From: Vitrella brassicaformis
Lineage: Eukaryota; Sar; Vitrellaceae
Assembly: GCA_001179505.1 (NCBI GenBank)
Contig: CDMY01000007.1
Coordinates: forward strand, 121,585 to 185,584
Direction of reading: 5' to 3'
Length of the DNA stretch: 64,000 nt
Below the pieces are notes generated by a model. It made no database searches, had not been told where the DNA came from, and was given only the letters and a program-made list of their open reading frames with translations. How positions within the stretch are numbered: position 1 is the stretch's first letter; each line of letters opens with the position of its first letter. This document shows positions 34,701 through 45,780 of the stretch, piece by piece. The position numbers and the translations under genes are program-made.

Positions 34701-35186
34701 ACTGCGCTCTTCAGTTTGTTCAGTGGAACTCAGCCACTATCCACTCGCCGCGTGGGGCCGTGCAGATGCTGCTCGAGACCGTGCGCAAGATGGGCGAAAG
34801 GCCTGCAGTCGAAAGCCCCCTTATGGCCAATGTTTACGCTGTCTGCGGTAAGCGCAGAGTGTTTGGACACAAAGCGCATCAACAATTGTTTCCTTTACTT
34901 TTGGCAGAGACGCTCACGAGCGGGTTCGAGTCCTTTGACAAGGTTGTGGAATTGGAGGGCGACAAAGACATGAACATGGTCAAATCGTACACCGACCAAT
35001 GGTAATCCACCCAATGGTCTCTTTGCTCTTCCTTGTGTTGGAAGCTCTCGACGTGGCTGTTTTGTTGGTAGGAGCGTTGACGCGTGGACGGATGTTGAGA
35101 GGTTGTGTGACCCATTTATGACCTCCATGGACAGGCAGTGGCTGACAGAACAAAGAGGGGCGCTGCAAATGAGGGTGCATGCTTGA
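31732..35186 (+). CDS. Alpha-solenoid (armadillo-like) protein, unrecognised
   Basis: About 23 short exons join in phase from ATG 31732 to TGA 35184-35186, giving roughly 710 aa. The protein is almost entirely helical, with paired amphipathic helices typical of ARM/HEAT solenoids: LLEVVISRYLGG, VLLRIIAVSGRALL, DVLQKLLVLIRDMCEAG, VAQIALEATWNVIVLEEQ, GILHRLRELKG, SLVSLLLNMLVDG, TIALFVVSCVCSDN, HFRHLGGLQIISAMLK, VVYILLDMLE. The segment 'N-x-A-M-K-N-H-F-R-H-L-G-G-L' followed by hydrophobics is characteristic of an ARM helix 3 to helix 1 turn. I do not recognise an orthologue; centrosomal, ciliary or transport scaffolds have this shape. One exon (32222-32237) is only 16 bases in my model, and that junction and the one at about 32613 are the least certain. 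Confidence 0.75.
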
Positions 35187-35482
35187 TCGACTCGGCATAA
35201 AAATATGTATGCGGCACAAGATGTGTAAGTGTACGTATAAATCATGGAATGCAGGTTTCGGAGAGAACACACTTTCAAGGCGACAGGCAACAAAACAGAA
35301 GACAAAACTCTGCCTGGAGGAGCACAAAAAACAAGGTCTTCTGCGAATGTCCTATTGTCCAGTGTCTCAGAAAAAGAGAGATGTCATGGTTGGCTGACGT
35401 AGGCACCTCACCACATCTCTCGCACCTACTCTACGGTACAGCCTGTTCCCCACCCTGGTGTATCAGACAGCACAATAGTGAC
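35187..35482. other. Spacer between convergent genes
   Basis: Just under 300 bases between the stops of the solenoid gene and the LRR gene; nothing coding seen. Confidence 0.4.
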
Positions 35483-37097
35483 TCATTGTCCTCCGGGTTG
35501 AAACGTCACTGTCGCCAATCCCATATAGCTAGAAGATAGAAGACCACTCGGGTCTTGTCCTATGCCGTCCATGCCAATGCCGTTCGACGCGAGACAGGGA
35601 TTTCTCCTTCGCATCTGCGAGACACGGATTTGCAATAAGGAAGCTGACACTTTTCTTCCACTTTGTTGTCTTTCGCCTGTTCTCGGTACCGCTTCAAGGA
35701 ACTGCAAAGAGAGGAGACACGAAAGGGGGAGCTGTTCGAGTGGAACCCCTCGTCTCAAAACATGCGACCGATCTTTACCTTTTGCGGGTGCGCTGGATCA
35801 TTCAGTTTCCAGTCGTTCGCCGGCGAGCAGACAGGAGTCTGTGAGAGTCGAAGTCTGAAGTCATCTCTGACGGCAATATCGGCAATGCCTGGATCACAAT
35901 GACACCGAAGCGACTCTTGCTTTCCAATTCTTTGATGCCCATTTATTCGGCTTCTCTTTCAATTACTGTATGGTATCGATTTCAATGCGTTCCCCCTCAG
36001 GTCAAGCTCACGCAAGTGAGTCATTCTTCCCACACAGTCTGGAATCTTCTCTATCTTGTTGGCAGCTGAAGGACATTTGATTGCCATGAGCCAGCCACTC
36101 AGCCATATGTGCCGTATCTGTTACCTGCATACGTGAAGGTAAGCTGAGTGTCACACCATTCGGGCGGCAGCTCGGTCACTCCAGTCCTATGCCAGATGAT
36201 TGCCTTTAAGAACAATTGCTTATGCACGTCAGGATTGATGCGCGTAACCTGATGAGCACAGGAAAGGATCGGTGAGATCGCCAAGCCAGTAGATCTGACA
36301 GCCTGGGCTCACATTCATGTTGAGTGGCCCATCCAGAGCGAAGTCAATGCCGATCCCCTGTCCAGGCACAAACATGGCACTGCTTTTGTATTCTCATTTG
36401 GCCTTTCGCCCTCCTGGTCACCTCTAGCGTAGAAAACGATGAAATTGACTCATCGAGCAGCTCACCCTCGTCGAACCTCCTCGTCAACACATATCTGCAA
36501 AACAGCAAGGAGAACAGCTTTGTTTGTGCGTCAGACAGGCAGGCCGCAAAAGACAAAGACCGACTGACCTGCAATTACATGGATGCCAGTCTGGCTCCAG
36601 CCCACACGGACAGCACACAGGCGGTGTAAGAGACACGGTCAGAGAGGGACGAGGATGGGTCGGTACCTGTCCGGAACGTGTTGCCAAATGAGGGAAAAGT
36701 ACGCCAGCCGCAGAGATGCCAGCCTCGAATTTCAGCACACACCCATGATGCTCTGGTGCGTTGACAAATGGAGAAGATCCAGACGCTCCAACAAAGAATA
36801 CACCATATCTACGTGTAGGCAAACGTAGACAGACATGCTGTCAGTAACGTCATGTCTTGCTCACGATTGACAAGCGGAAAGCCAGGCTGCGGTCATATGC
36901 TATCCAGTCCCTGTGCGTGAAGCGGCGCGCAGCCACGCTCAATATGCTGGATGTGCGCACACTCGCGCTCGTAATGAGAGCTGACGGACAACAAAGGGAA
37001 GGTGAGGTACACGAGGAGGTGAATCACTTTCCTAGCCAAAGATACCTTGGATAGACCAGACTGGAGTCCCTTTAGTCTCCTCCTCTCCATCCGTCAT
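35483..37097 (-). CDS. Short LRR membrane protein with Cys-rich cap
   Basis: About ten in-phase exons from ATG 37097 (MTDGEEETKGTPVWSIQ) give roughly 360 aa. A hydrophobic, Trp/Cys-rich stretch (IWCILCWSVWIFSIC) near residue 60 could span the membrane. Further on are DWHPCNC, an acidic linker, and then a leucine-rich repeat region: KAIIWHRTGVTELPPEWC, NKIEKIPDCVGRMTHLRELDLRGNALKSIP. The next exon begins SLRCHCDPG and has another Cys in TPVCSP, resembling the Cys-rich cap that closes extracellular LRR domains. Only about two repeats are visible, so the solenoid is very short. The last exon (after the acceptor near 35700) is uncertain in frame and end. The 5' coding end overlaps the 3' coding end of the next upstream gene by 26 bases. 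Confidence 0.6.
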
Positions 37098-40000
37098 TGT
37101 ACTCAGCGCGCGAGGTGGGCGAAAGAAGGTACTCAAGATGCTCATTCGTTGTCGAGATGGGAGAGGGCCAATCCTCACGCCTTTCGTTGTCGATCTCTGA
37201 GGGGGAAGCGGGATCTCCCCACTCGCTGACCGAATAATGAACGAATCTATCAGTCTGTGCATGGGTGCGCTCCTGATTACCTATCGCTGGTATAGCTGGG
37301 GGAGTCAGTCGGCGTCTCATAGGGCTGGCATCTGGTGTCTCTGCTGTCTCTGGTGTAGTCGTGTCTTCGCCAGATGCGTCTTTCTCAGTTGTGTTCTTAT
37401 CGTCCGCAGATGGCGGATTCTGTGACACTCTCCTCGATTGCATGGACCTGATCCTCCTCACGCCATCAATGGGGGCTGTGGTAGTTGCTGATTCTGGCGA
37501 CTCCGCATCTGGCGACTCTGCATCGGAGTCGATCACCTCGTTGATTTCATGATCGATGCCGGTAATGATTGACAGTTGCGACACCAGACGCTCCGGGACG
37601 ATCTGAAGATCGGGATTCAATGCACAACAACCATGATCATGGATTGCTTATGGCCTGCAGCTGTTGGTTGCATACCTTATTTCGCACATTCGCCAGGCCC
37701 GCGAGTAAGGAGCTCCTCCGCCTGCCTGCTTGGACGATTGATTGGCGCGTGCGGGGCGTGCGGGCCTCGGTATTCGATTCTCTCCTCCCTGCATTCGATT
37801 CTCGTTTCCCAAACGTGAATGTCCTGCGACTTGGCGATGACGAATGCCGCCCTGTCAATGGCGACAGGTCTTGTTGGTCGATGACGGGTGAGGTGAAATC
37901 CTGTGTCGCAGCAACTCGGGTCGAAAACGACAAGCGTCGAGCGGTATTCTTGGCAGGCGAGACATCAGTGTTTTCATGCGGCTCTTTCACGGCACTCTCG
38001 AGCTCAACCTCCGGCGACGCGCCATCGAAAAGCTCGTCTTCTCTGATGATGCGCACATCTGCCTCTGCCTCGCTGCGATGACTCGGCGAGCTCGACAAAG
38101 AGACATCATAAAGCCTCTCCATGACGACCGGAGCGAAGCTGGTCCTCCGTGGGGGAGGTTTGGATCCTGACGGCGTTCTTGATGAGCGCTCCTTGTGTGT
38201 TGGGCTCTCTGTCTCCTCGTCTTCTGGCGAGTGAGCCTCCTCTTCTGGCTCCGAACCGTTTTGTTGCTCCGGCTCCTCTATGTCTTCGAAGGCCTCTTCC
38301 GTCCGATGGTAATGGAATCGCTTTGCCGATTGCACCCTCCGCATGTACTCCGCTTTCTTGCGGTAGTCGTAGTAGCCCTGAAGGAGACGGACTGTCCTAT
38401 GCAATGTGTGCATCGGAAGCTCTGTCATGCCTTCCCCGTTTACTCACCTTGAGGATCAGAAGGGCATCCAATGTCCGTAGACCCCAGAGAGCAGTAAGCA
38501 GAGGCATGACGGAGGTCTGGCCACATAGTTCGGAGAGAACAAATACAAAAAGAGGCGGGCTGCATTGTGGATTGACTTATTGAAGGCTTACGAGGAAGAT
38601 GAGGACTGAATTCGACTTGAGGCCGACGAATGCTGAGAGCCTGAAGTTGCCTTCGGTGTAGGTATTCATCGCGTGTAGCGCATAGGTAATGCTGGTGATG
38701 ACGCTCATGATGATGGCCATGCCTCGTTTGTTTAGCCAGACAAAGATGACGATCAGCAAAGCGTGAACAGCCATGATTGTGCCGAGCGACAAATATATCC
38801 AGGCTTGCAACGCTGGCGCCTGCAGAAGCACAAGAAGGATGCTTTGCCTGTGCACCTCTTCCTCTGCGTACCTCTGACGCTGTCGTGAGGTCCCAGCCGC
38901 TGTAGAGCACAAACCTGCGTATTGCCGCGCACAGTACCTCGATGTATCCATCTGTCGCTGTAGCGGACTGACCTGTAGTGCTGGGCTGTCAGCGTGATCG
39001 TCTCAACCGTCAGAAAGGAAAGCCAGAACAAGCGACCAGCTGTCCCAAATGAGCGTTGCACTTTCAGATAGGAAGCGACGCAGAAGCGCTTGAAGGAGTC
39101 GAATGCCGATTTTAGTGTTGCGATTGAGAAAAACAACGGGGCCTTATTGTGGGTGGCTGACGTGTGAGACGAGATCGATTTGGCGATCTGTCTCCTTCTA
39201 AACTGCTTAGCGAGACGCCTCCTGTGCTGCGGTGTCACCAGTGAGAAGAGACGAAGAAGACATGCTGTATGGAGTGTGAATTACACAAGCAAGCGGAGCC
39301 GGCTCAAATCACCTGATTCCACTTTTTGAAGTTCCTACACACACCACGTCAGAATAATAGGTGACAACTGGTCTTCACGTCCCTCAAATCTCTTCTCACC
39401 AGTGTTTCATGGTACGTCTCCAACCAAGCGTATGCTGCAAAACAAGCATACACAACAGCACACACTGACTTAATATGGGCCTTCTTGTCTCCTACAGAGC
39501 AAATGAGACAGATGCCTTGCAGCAGTACCACAAAGAACACACACAATTGCCACTTCATTCGTTGAGTCATCCCTGTGCGATCCTTTTGCTTACTCGCTAG
39601 AACAATCAGTCCCCAAATCAGAGTGAATGTTCCCCTTCGAGGGGATTTATTCTCGCGGCGATTGACAAGGCGAACCTCATCGTCGCTAACGCGGGAATTG
39701 GCCTCGAGAAATGCTTCAAAGGATGGGTACAACAGCCGACCTGCGACAGCAATGAGGAAGGAAGGAGAAGGATGCATCTCATTGGTGTCTTTCTATTGTT
39801 TCCCATAAAGCACCTTCTTCGTCTTGAAGAGTAGACTCCAAAGACACGAGATTCTCTCCATAGCCGTGGCACAACGCCAGCACGCCAATCATGGCAATGA
39901 TCAGCCAGAGCATGACGTTAACGAGTGTGATCACGTCACCCATCTTCACCCGTGTCTCATACCTGCACAACACACAAACACCATCTCCTCCCTGGCGTCT

Positions 40001-40386
40001 CCTTGGCGGCCCTTGCTCTCACTCATCTGCCGGCGCTGCCAGCTCGCTGCCCCTCAGGTGGGTCAATATGAGGTCGTCCACCTTGTCAGACGTTGGGGCA
40101 GCCTGAAACAAAAAAATCAGTCAATAAAGCCAAAGCAAGTCACGATTGACATTGACGGAGGTTGATCCGACGTCGTTACCGCTAGTGTGGGCCGTCGGCT
40201 TGCGTGGACGGATGTTGCCTCGTCGGCAGCACAAGCGACGGCGGATGGGGAGCGCGAGCGGCTCGAAGCGTCACCATTCTCTTCCTGCTGTTTCTCCTCA
40301 TCGTTTTCTGAGCTCTCGGCGACGGGCGTGAGGGGTGATGGGGTGATGTGCACTTCAGGAGAACCCTCCTCGATGACGTTCTCCAT
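37072..40386 (-). CDS. Polytopic membrane protein with long charged C-terminal tail, unrecognised
   Basis: About eleven in-phase exons from ATG 40386 to the stop at 37072-37074; roughly 930 aa. The N-terminus is acidic and Ser-rich (SPEVHITPSPLTPV, EKQQEENGDASSRSRSP). Then come about seven or eight hydrophobic segments: ITLVNVMLWLIIAMIGVLAL, FTLIWGLIVLAS, WQLCVFFVVLLQGICLICSV, VCAVVYACFAAYAWL, RLFWLSFLTVETITL, WIYLSLGTIMAVHALLIVIFV, IIMSVITSITYAL and VLIFLTSVMPLLTALWGL. The final 400 or so residues are cytosolic-looking, with many Glu/Arg/Ser and SP/TP sites (GYYDYRKKAEYMRRVQSAKR begins it; TAPIDGVRRIRSMQSRR later). Channel, transporter or receptor are all possible; I see no pore or transporter signature. 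Confidence 0.65.
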
Positions 40387-42217
40387 CGCTCACGATGACC
40401 TCTCAACCGAAATCCCCTGCGAAGGATTCCCAGGGGAGATCACAGCTCAGGAACCCTTCGTGGACGCGTGGGCGACAGGGGGCCAACGCTGGCCGTATGC
40501 CAGGAAACATATCTGGGCAATATATATGGACGTTTGCTTCAATTGCAGCACTTTCAGAGAGGTAGTGAGCGTCGGGCATGCATGCAAACAGGCAACACAC
40601 ACTCCACATATCATGACACGTCTATCCGTCCGTCCGTCACATATACCCATTACCTAGTGAAAACGTCACATACACTCACTCACTGATCCACTCACTCACC
40701 ATCGGGCAGCTAGGGGCCGGCCATTGACGCATCTCCATCGGCCGATACACGCACACTTACTTGACGTATCTGGGCGCCACCAACGAAGGCAGCACACATC
40801 CGTCCATCCACCCGGCCGGCCACCCATGAATGAATGAATGCAGCACGCAGTAAGGACTCTTGTACGTATTGAAGGGAAATATTACGATGCACGCAGATAG
40901 GCAGGAAGGGGCACACGGACCGAAGACGTGAGTGCGATGACACACACATACACACAGACACGTACACGTGTGCCTACGTGGTTCATTCACGAGGGACACC
41001 AAAACGTACGTAGGCAGCCGAGTGAGTGAGTCAGCCAGCCAGGGAGGAGTAGAGTAGACAAGTACATTTCTGCAGGGCGGGCAATCATAGTGAGTGGGTG
41101 GCTGGGTGGGGGGAGGCAGGGAGGGGCCGAGGGACCGAGGGAGGGAAGGTGCCATGAAATACACTATAGGTACGCAGATCCGGCAACCGCGCGGTACACC
41201 CACCCACCTACCTCGCTGGCCCAATTCTCCTCTCCCTCCCCTCTCCTCTGCCTCTGACCAGCCCCAGGCCAGCACCGCATCCCATCCGCACCAAACACCC
41301 AAAAAAATCACCGTAGGCAGGCAAGACAAGTGTGAAAAAGTATGAAGTATGCAGGCTTGCCAAGGCAGGTTCATACGTGGGATCGGTTGCGCCTCCCCAC
41401 CTCGCTCGACCGTTCGCTCATGGCCGCCCTGCCCTCCCCCAGTTGTCATGGTGGAGCACATGACAAAAAGGATAACAGGAAATGTTTGCATTCATTGCTC
41501 GCTTTAAAGTGCGTGTGGACGGAAAAAAGGGCTGCAAAATCTACATACCACTAACGGGGTTGGGGCAACGGGTGGGTAGCGTGACTGACTGACAACGTGA
41601 GAGCAGCGCGCAAGAGAGGAAAAGAAGAGAGCTGGCGAGGCGTACGCGGCCATTCACGTATTCGCGACGTGTGTGTGAATCAATCCTGCCTTCACCTGTG
41701 CAAACACAACCAAGACGGCAGCGAGGTGAGGCGAGAGAGAGAGAGAGGTGACAGCGTGGGACGACGAGAAGGCGGGCAGTGGTGGATTCGACAAGAGGCA
41801 GGAGGGCACGAAGGATCGAGCGATAAATAGCCAGCCATGCACCTTAAAAAATGACTGCGCACCGAATCGCGTCGCTCCCCAAGCCCCCGACCACCCGCCC
41901 TTTTCTCTCCCCCGCCCCTGTGTTGTGTGTATGGTGTGTGTATGTCGAGAGCACAGCTCACAGCATGACAAAATTGCTGTCGCGCACGCTTGTATAAGCA
42001 CCGGACCCCTCGATCCTCCCTCCCTCCCCCTCTGTAAAACGAGTGCATGCCCCGGCCCCGTTTCTGGGTTGTGTGGTTGTGTGAGTGAGTCACGGACTAC
42101 GAACCAGCAGAACATGGCGGAGTGTGGCTGCATGTATGTGTCGTGTCTGGCTGAGTGGACGGATGGATGGATGGATGGGGGTGGGGGGCATGCAGTGGCG
42201 TTGAGACGTGTGTGCGC

Positions 42218-42249
42218 AGGCAGCCAGGCAGCCAGGCAGGCAGGCAGGA
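42218..42249. repeat. (CAGG/CAGC)n repeat
   Basis: Alternating CAGGCAGC units passing into pure CAGG. Confidence 0.85.
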
Positions 42250-43570
42250 CACACACAAGGGTAGCGAGTAGTGAGTGAGTGCCACGTATTCTAGAAAGTC
42301 ACCATCACCGGTACGCAGGCCGGCAGGGAGGCAGATGGGATGTGTGCTGACCGTACTGTACACTCGCAGCCCGCCCCGCCCCGCCCCCGCCCCGCCCCAT
42401 GCATCCATCCATCCGCCACTCATTACATCACATCACATGACATCACATCACATGACGTCGCATCGCATTCACCGACACGAGCGACACAACACACGGCCGG
42501 CCATGCGGCGGATCGATCTCGATCGATTCGAGTGAGTATACCCTTAAATGCACAAACAGCCAGCCAGCCAGCAGCAACCCACGTGTTAGGTACACAGATT
42601 CACACGTAAAGAAATACAAAAGCAGGAAGGCACAAGTGGGGGAGTAGTGAGTCAGTGAGGGAAGCGAGAAAGGAACGTGTGGGTGTGTAATGCCTGGATG
42701 GATGGATGTGTGTGTGTGTGTGTGGGCGGTGTGTATGGGTGTGTGTATTCCTGAATCGACGCACCTTGAGCACCGAAAAGGAGAGAGCGAGTAGGAAGGC
42801 AAGCAGACAAGACAGCCATGCAAGCAGGCAGACGTGCTCCGTACGCAACAACAAACGCACCTGCAGGAGCATTGTACAAAATGCCAAAGGAGCGACAATC
42901 CCAACCACCCTCCCTCCCACACACGAGACGGCCTTCTCTTCCTTCCTTCCTCCCCTCCCCAGCCCCATTCCTTCCAAACCGGCCTTACAAAACACTCATA
43001 ATCCGTCCGTCATTACAGCTTGCATTCACCGGCCGACAGAGAGACAGAGAGACAGGCAGACAGACAGACAGACAAGGCAGCCTACGGACATGTCTGTCTG
43101 CCAGGCCGCTCGTCGCACCAAATAAACTTGCAGCGAACCCACCCAATCACTCACTCAGTCGGACCCTTTACCGCCCCACAGCACACACCAACAGCCCGCC
43201 CGCCCACCCACCACCGGCCCTTCTTACCCATAATTCGTCCCAGCACAGCGGCAGCCAGCAGCGTCGACCGAGGGAGGCCGGCCGTCCATCCAGCCAGCAA
43301 TCGACACACTCAAGCATGCACGTGTGTATGTGTGTATGTGTGTATGTGTGTATGTATTTCCGTACTGGTTGCTTGGTCTAGTAAGTGAGACAGACGTAGC
43401 CCCTGACTGACCCCCACCCCCGATAAGCGAACAGGCGAGACCAAGAGAGGCAGGCGAGAGCGAGCTGACTCTCTCCCGCCACACTACGCAAGGAAAGAAG
43501 GAAGGGCAACAGTGTGTGTATGCGTGTGTGTGTATGTTAGTGTAAACATGACTGACACACGTGACATAGA

Positions 43571-43613
43571 CAGGCAGGCAGGCAGGCAGGCAGACAGAGA
43601 GGCAGGCAGGCAG
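43571..43613. repeat. (CAGG)n repeat with CAGA interruption
   Basis: Two runs of CAGG split by CAGACAGAGAGG, about 100 bases beyond the MORN stop codon. Confidence 0.85.
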
Positions 43614-43705
43614 CCACCCCATGCGGCTCCAGCCATGACATGACGGCTAGAGCCCCGCGGGCAGACAGACAAAAAAGGCCCCCCTGTCTGTCGTGTCCCA
43701 CATGC

Positions 43706-45412
43706 TCACTGTCTGGTGTCGTATGAGTTGACGTGGTGTGTGTCCTGCATGGATGGCACGTCGCTCCTCGTGTCGGTGCCGCCGCCCACTGTGGTGTTGG
43801 CCCCCCCTGTTGAGACGTTCTCGGGGTCGCCCGTGCCCTCGGCGTTGATGGAGGCCGCCGTGATCTGCACGCGGTCGGGGTCCTCGTCTTTGCACCACCT
43901 GACCCTCCGGCCCTCGGCCCACTCGCCCACACGCCTCTCGCCCTTGGCTGCACATGTTGAACAGGGAGAGGAAAACGTGACGGCCGCTCTCGTGTGTCCT
44001 CTTGTCCATTTCATATGTACCTGTGGTGTAGATCCCTCTCCCGTGCTGCTTGCCGTTGCGCCATCCCCCCACATACTTGCGGCCATCCGGCCATGTGAAT
44101 GTACCCTGAACAGGCAGGCAGGCAGGCAGGCAACATAAGAGAGGAAGGTGGTCGCACTGGCCGTGACTGCGTGTGTCATGTCATTGGTTGCTTACGATTC
44201 CCTCCTTTTGGTCGTTTTCGTACTGTCCCGAGTAGGATCTGCCGTCGGCCCACGTGAAGGTGCCCTCGCCGTGCATGCGGTTCTTCTTCCACTGGCCGTC
44301 GTACTTGCGACCGTCAGACCACTTGTACACGCCCCTACCCTCAATGTCGTTGTCGTAGAAGCCGCCGTCATACACAGAACCCTAAGGGACACAACCCCCA
44401 CACCAACACACAGAGGAGGGACGGATGGTCGATTGCTGGGTGTCGTGTGCGTGTGTGTGTTTTGCTCACGTCTGCCCATGAGAAGGTGCCCTCTCCGTGT
44501 TTCCTTCCGTGCGAGTACTGCCCCTGGTACTTGGCGCCGTCTGGCCACTCCTCAACGCCTCTCCCGTGCTGCTTGTCCGATTGCCACTGACCCTCGTACC
44601 TAGGGAGGCGACACATCAGTCAGCAATACAATACAGGTGTGTTGTGTACATGAATGACATACTTGGATCCGTCTGCGTGTTGGTAGAGCCCGTATCCGTG
44701 TGCCTTGTCTTCAAACCACTCCCCCTCATACACGTCACCATCAACTGAGCGATTTAACCATCAGACCAGACCCACCAAACAACGGCAGGCAGGGAGAGGT
44801 CGGGTCGGCTGTGGGAACGTTTTCTACCTACTTGTGTGCCCTGCCTGCGTGTGAGTTACCCACCGTGAACGAATTTGCCGTGTCCCTGTGCCTTGTCGTT
44901 GGCCCACTGCCCTTCGTACATGGCCCCGTCAGCCCACGTCTGGACACCAAAACCATCACGAAGGTCACCCTGAATGAAGCAACCACACGACACACACACA
45001 CACACGGAGAGAGAGAGAAGCAGTCACGCATGGCGTGTGGGTGCGTGTATCGGCACCACATTTGGGTCAGCGAGCCACTGTCCCTTGTAGACGGCCCCGT
45101 TGTCGAAGGTCATCTCCTTGAACACCCGCGGGCCGCTCGTGCCGTGGGTGGCGCTGCCCACCGGCGTGTGATTGCCACTCAACGGACCTCCATTCAGCCG
45201 ACCAGACATCAGTGCGCCGTCGGCCCCTCGAGCCGACTTCATCGCCTCAACCTGACGAAAACACCACCCACAGACACACATTCAACAGATCATCTCAGAC
45301 AAGAGCGCGTGTGTGTGTGCGCTGTGGTTGTCTTGACTTTGCGCACCTCGGGGTGGACGGGCTCATCGACGAGGTCCCCCGCGAGGCCTCGCGGACACGC
45401 GCAGTTCCCCAT
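43706..45412 (-). CDS. MORN-repeat protein with N-terminal acylation motif
   Basis: Eight exons (45412-45347, 45251-45057, 44969-44864, 44744-44663, 44599-44470, 44381-44196, 44105-44021, 43947-43706) sum exactly to 363 aa. The protein begins MGNCACPRG: a Gly at position 2 for N-myristoylation with Cys at 4 and 6 for palmitoylation, the classic dual-acylation signal for stable membrane attachment. From about residue 60 come around nine MORN repeats with the Y-x-G-x-W/Y core: [118 protein letters not shown]. The C-terminal 80 residues are polar and Thr/Gly/Asp-rich. MORN proteins organise membrane-cytoskeleton junctions and bind phosphoinositides in alveolates; a cortical role is inferred. It is divergent to the transporter gene. 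Confidence 0.92.
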
Positions 45413-45780
45413 GCCTTGGCCTCGCTCCCCAACGCAACAAAAGACACCACGCGCCCTGCTGACGCGAGCGAGGCTGCTGCACCAGCAGTAACCAGCCGCC
45501 GAGGGGGCAACTCACCTCCCGCCGCACGACCGTCTCTTTGAGCCGTGGTCAACTCGCCTCGTCCCTCTCCGGCAGCCCCAGGGGAAACAACCTCCGATTT
45601 GCCTGCAGATCGGGGGCCCTGATTTGAAGATCAGCGTACCCGCCAGCCTGATGTGACTTAGGAAGCCTGGCTCGGCCTGCCTCGCGCTGAAATTCCCTTG
45701 CCAAAGATGCGAGCTAGAGGCTCGCAGATCTTCATAACTCAAAGGGAAAGCCTTGGAGAGCCAGTTGAGGCAACAGCGTC
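45413..45780. promoter_or_regulatory. Divergent promoter region (MORN / transporter)
   Basis: 368 bases between opposite start codons. The minus strand has an open frame here (through about 45552) that I regard as 5' untranslated sequence, because the in-phase MGNCAC start lies downstream. Confidence 0.4.

Larger units (their letters stand above)
40387..43705. other. 3.3-kb repeat-rich spacer, no supported gene
   Basis: Lies between the start of the polytopic membrane gene and the stop of the MORN gene. It holds ATGA/ATGG runs, a GGCA run at 42218-42249, the ATCACATCACATGAC-type repeats near 42425-42455, CAGA/CAGG runs (43045-43075; 43571-43613) and TGTA-type runs near 43321-43353. Open frames on both strands are low-complexity and inconsistent with splicing. 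The first few hundred bases must contain the promoter of the polytopic gene. Confidence 0.45.

Noticed and set aside
43571-43613. Regular spaced repeats that could suggest a CRISPR-like array
   Set aside because: Pure short-unit microsatellite without unique spacers, in a nuclear eukaryotic setting.
45413-45742. Minus-strand open frames upstream of the MORN start, giving a longer N-terminus
   Set aside because: None splices in phase to the MORN exons, while the MGNCAC start is in phase and matches an acylation signal.
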